A DNA stretch of 64,000 nt from Methanomicrobia archaeon (GTDB lineage Archaea > Halobacteriota > Bog-38 > Methanoflorentales > Methanoflorentaceae). The notes under the pieces are model-generated. The model had not been told where the DNA came from. It saw nothing but the letters and a program-made list of their open reading frames with translations, and searched no databases. The stretch spans positions 28,604-92,603 of the forward strand of contig JACTTZ010000007.1 in NCBI GenBank assembly GCA_015660915.1. The letters are read 5' to 3'. Below are positions 63,944 through 64,000 of this stretch, piece by piece. How positions within the stretch are numbered: position 1 is the first letter of the stretch; the number at the start of each line of letters is the position of its first letter. Both the position numbers and the translations under genes were made by a program.

Positions 63944-64000
63944 AAACCGATAAGCAGGTAAAAGAAAAAATAGAGCCACTGTCGTCTTTTTCGCCTACGG

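Noticed and set aside
1..64000. CRISPR array or cas genes
   Set aside because: No series of 25-40 base repeats with regular spacers and no Cas motif was seen. The only tandem repeats are the 11-base triplet at 43.0 kb and the WD40 coding units.
1..64000. Insertion-sequence transposases
   Set aside because: I found no DDE, HUH or serine-recombinase motif in any frame, so mobile character rests on the integrase, att and phage pieces only.

Overview
The window is archaeal. It has TATA-box promoters upstream of Shine-Dalgarno starts, a candidate leaderless start, a DUF5654-type membrane protein, a stand-alone 6-phospho-3-hexuloisomerase, an MBL-fold hydrolase related to the methanopterin-linked MJ0301 group, sequon-rich surface lipoproteins, and an SSV-type integrase that carries its attachment site inside the gene. 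I would guess a Methanocella/Methanosarcina-type euryarchaeon (Halobacteriota), but no methanogenesis gene is present and the lineage is not proven.

Region 1 (1-9.2 kb) is potassium transport. Two kdpA-kdpB sets lie in tandem on the minus strand, each with a tiny kdpF not usually annotated (kdpA2-kdpB2-kdpF2-kdpF1-kdpA1-kdpB1, the last running off the left edge). A double UspA-domain protein and one kdpC follow. Region 2 (9.4-20 kb) is mostly ordinary: a ThDP-dependent 2-oxo-acid decarboxylase, two paralogous anchored deacetylase-like proteins, a glycine-zipper protein, small membrane proteins, an MBL hydrolase, a small conserved protein, a pyruvate-kinase-domain protein and a truncated YdeI-like gene.

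Region 3 (20-25.5 kb) opens with a tRNA-Val-like 3' half fused to a terminase remnant. It continues with a compact modification/restriction-like operon: a GHKL ATPase-PD-(D/E)XK protein, a C5 cytosine methyltransferase and a MIG-type glycosylase. Region 4 (25.5-40 kb) holds two giant DUF4062-NACHT-WD40 proteins. One is in an operon with a PfkB-like/AAA+/RyR protein, which I consider the strongest candidate for a new conflict system.

Region 5 (40-62 kb) is the accessory core. Five copies of a ~100-residue ORF run in frame into the 3' half of tRNA-Val(GAC): at 40.3 kb (+) and at 49.0, 56.2, 58.4 and 61.6 kb (all minus). In the 61.6 kb copy the same reading frame continues into an integrase core-binding domain. 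The ORFs are therefore int(N)-att pieces of SSV-type integrases. The four direct-oriented att repeats divide 49-61.6 kb into segments of 7.2, 2.2 and 3.2 kb. Two of these carry defence-like cargo: CHAT protease + membrane protein + nuclease in the first, and TIR-membrane protein + small membrane protein in the second. I read this as an array of tRNA-att-bounded cassettes. Between 40.3 and 49 kb lie phage-like pieces and housekeeping-like genes (hexuloisomerase, aldehyde dehydrogenase). The window ends with a TIGR03768-like metallophosphoesterase.
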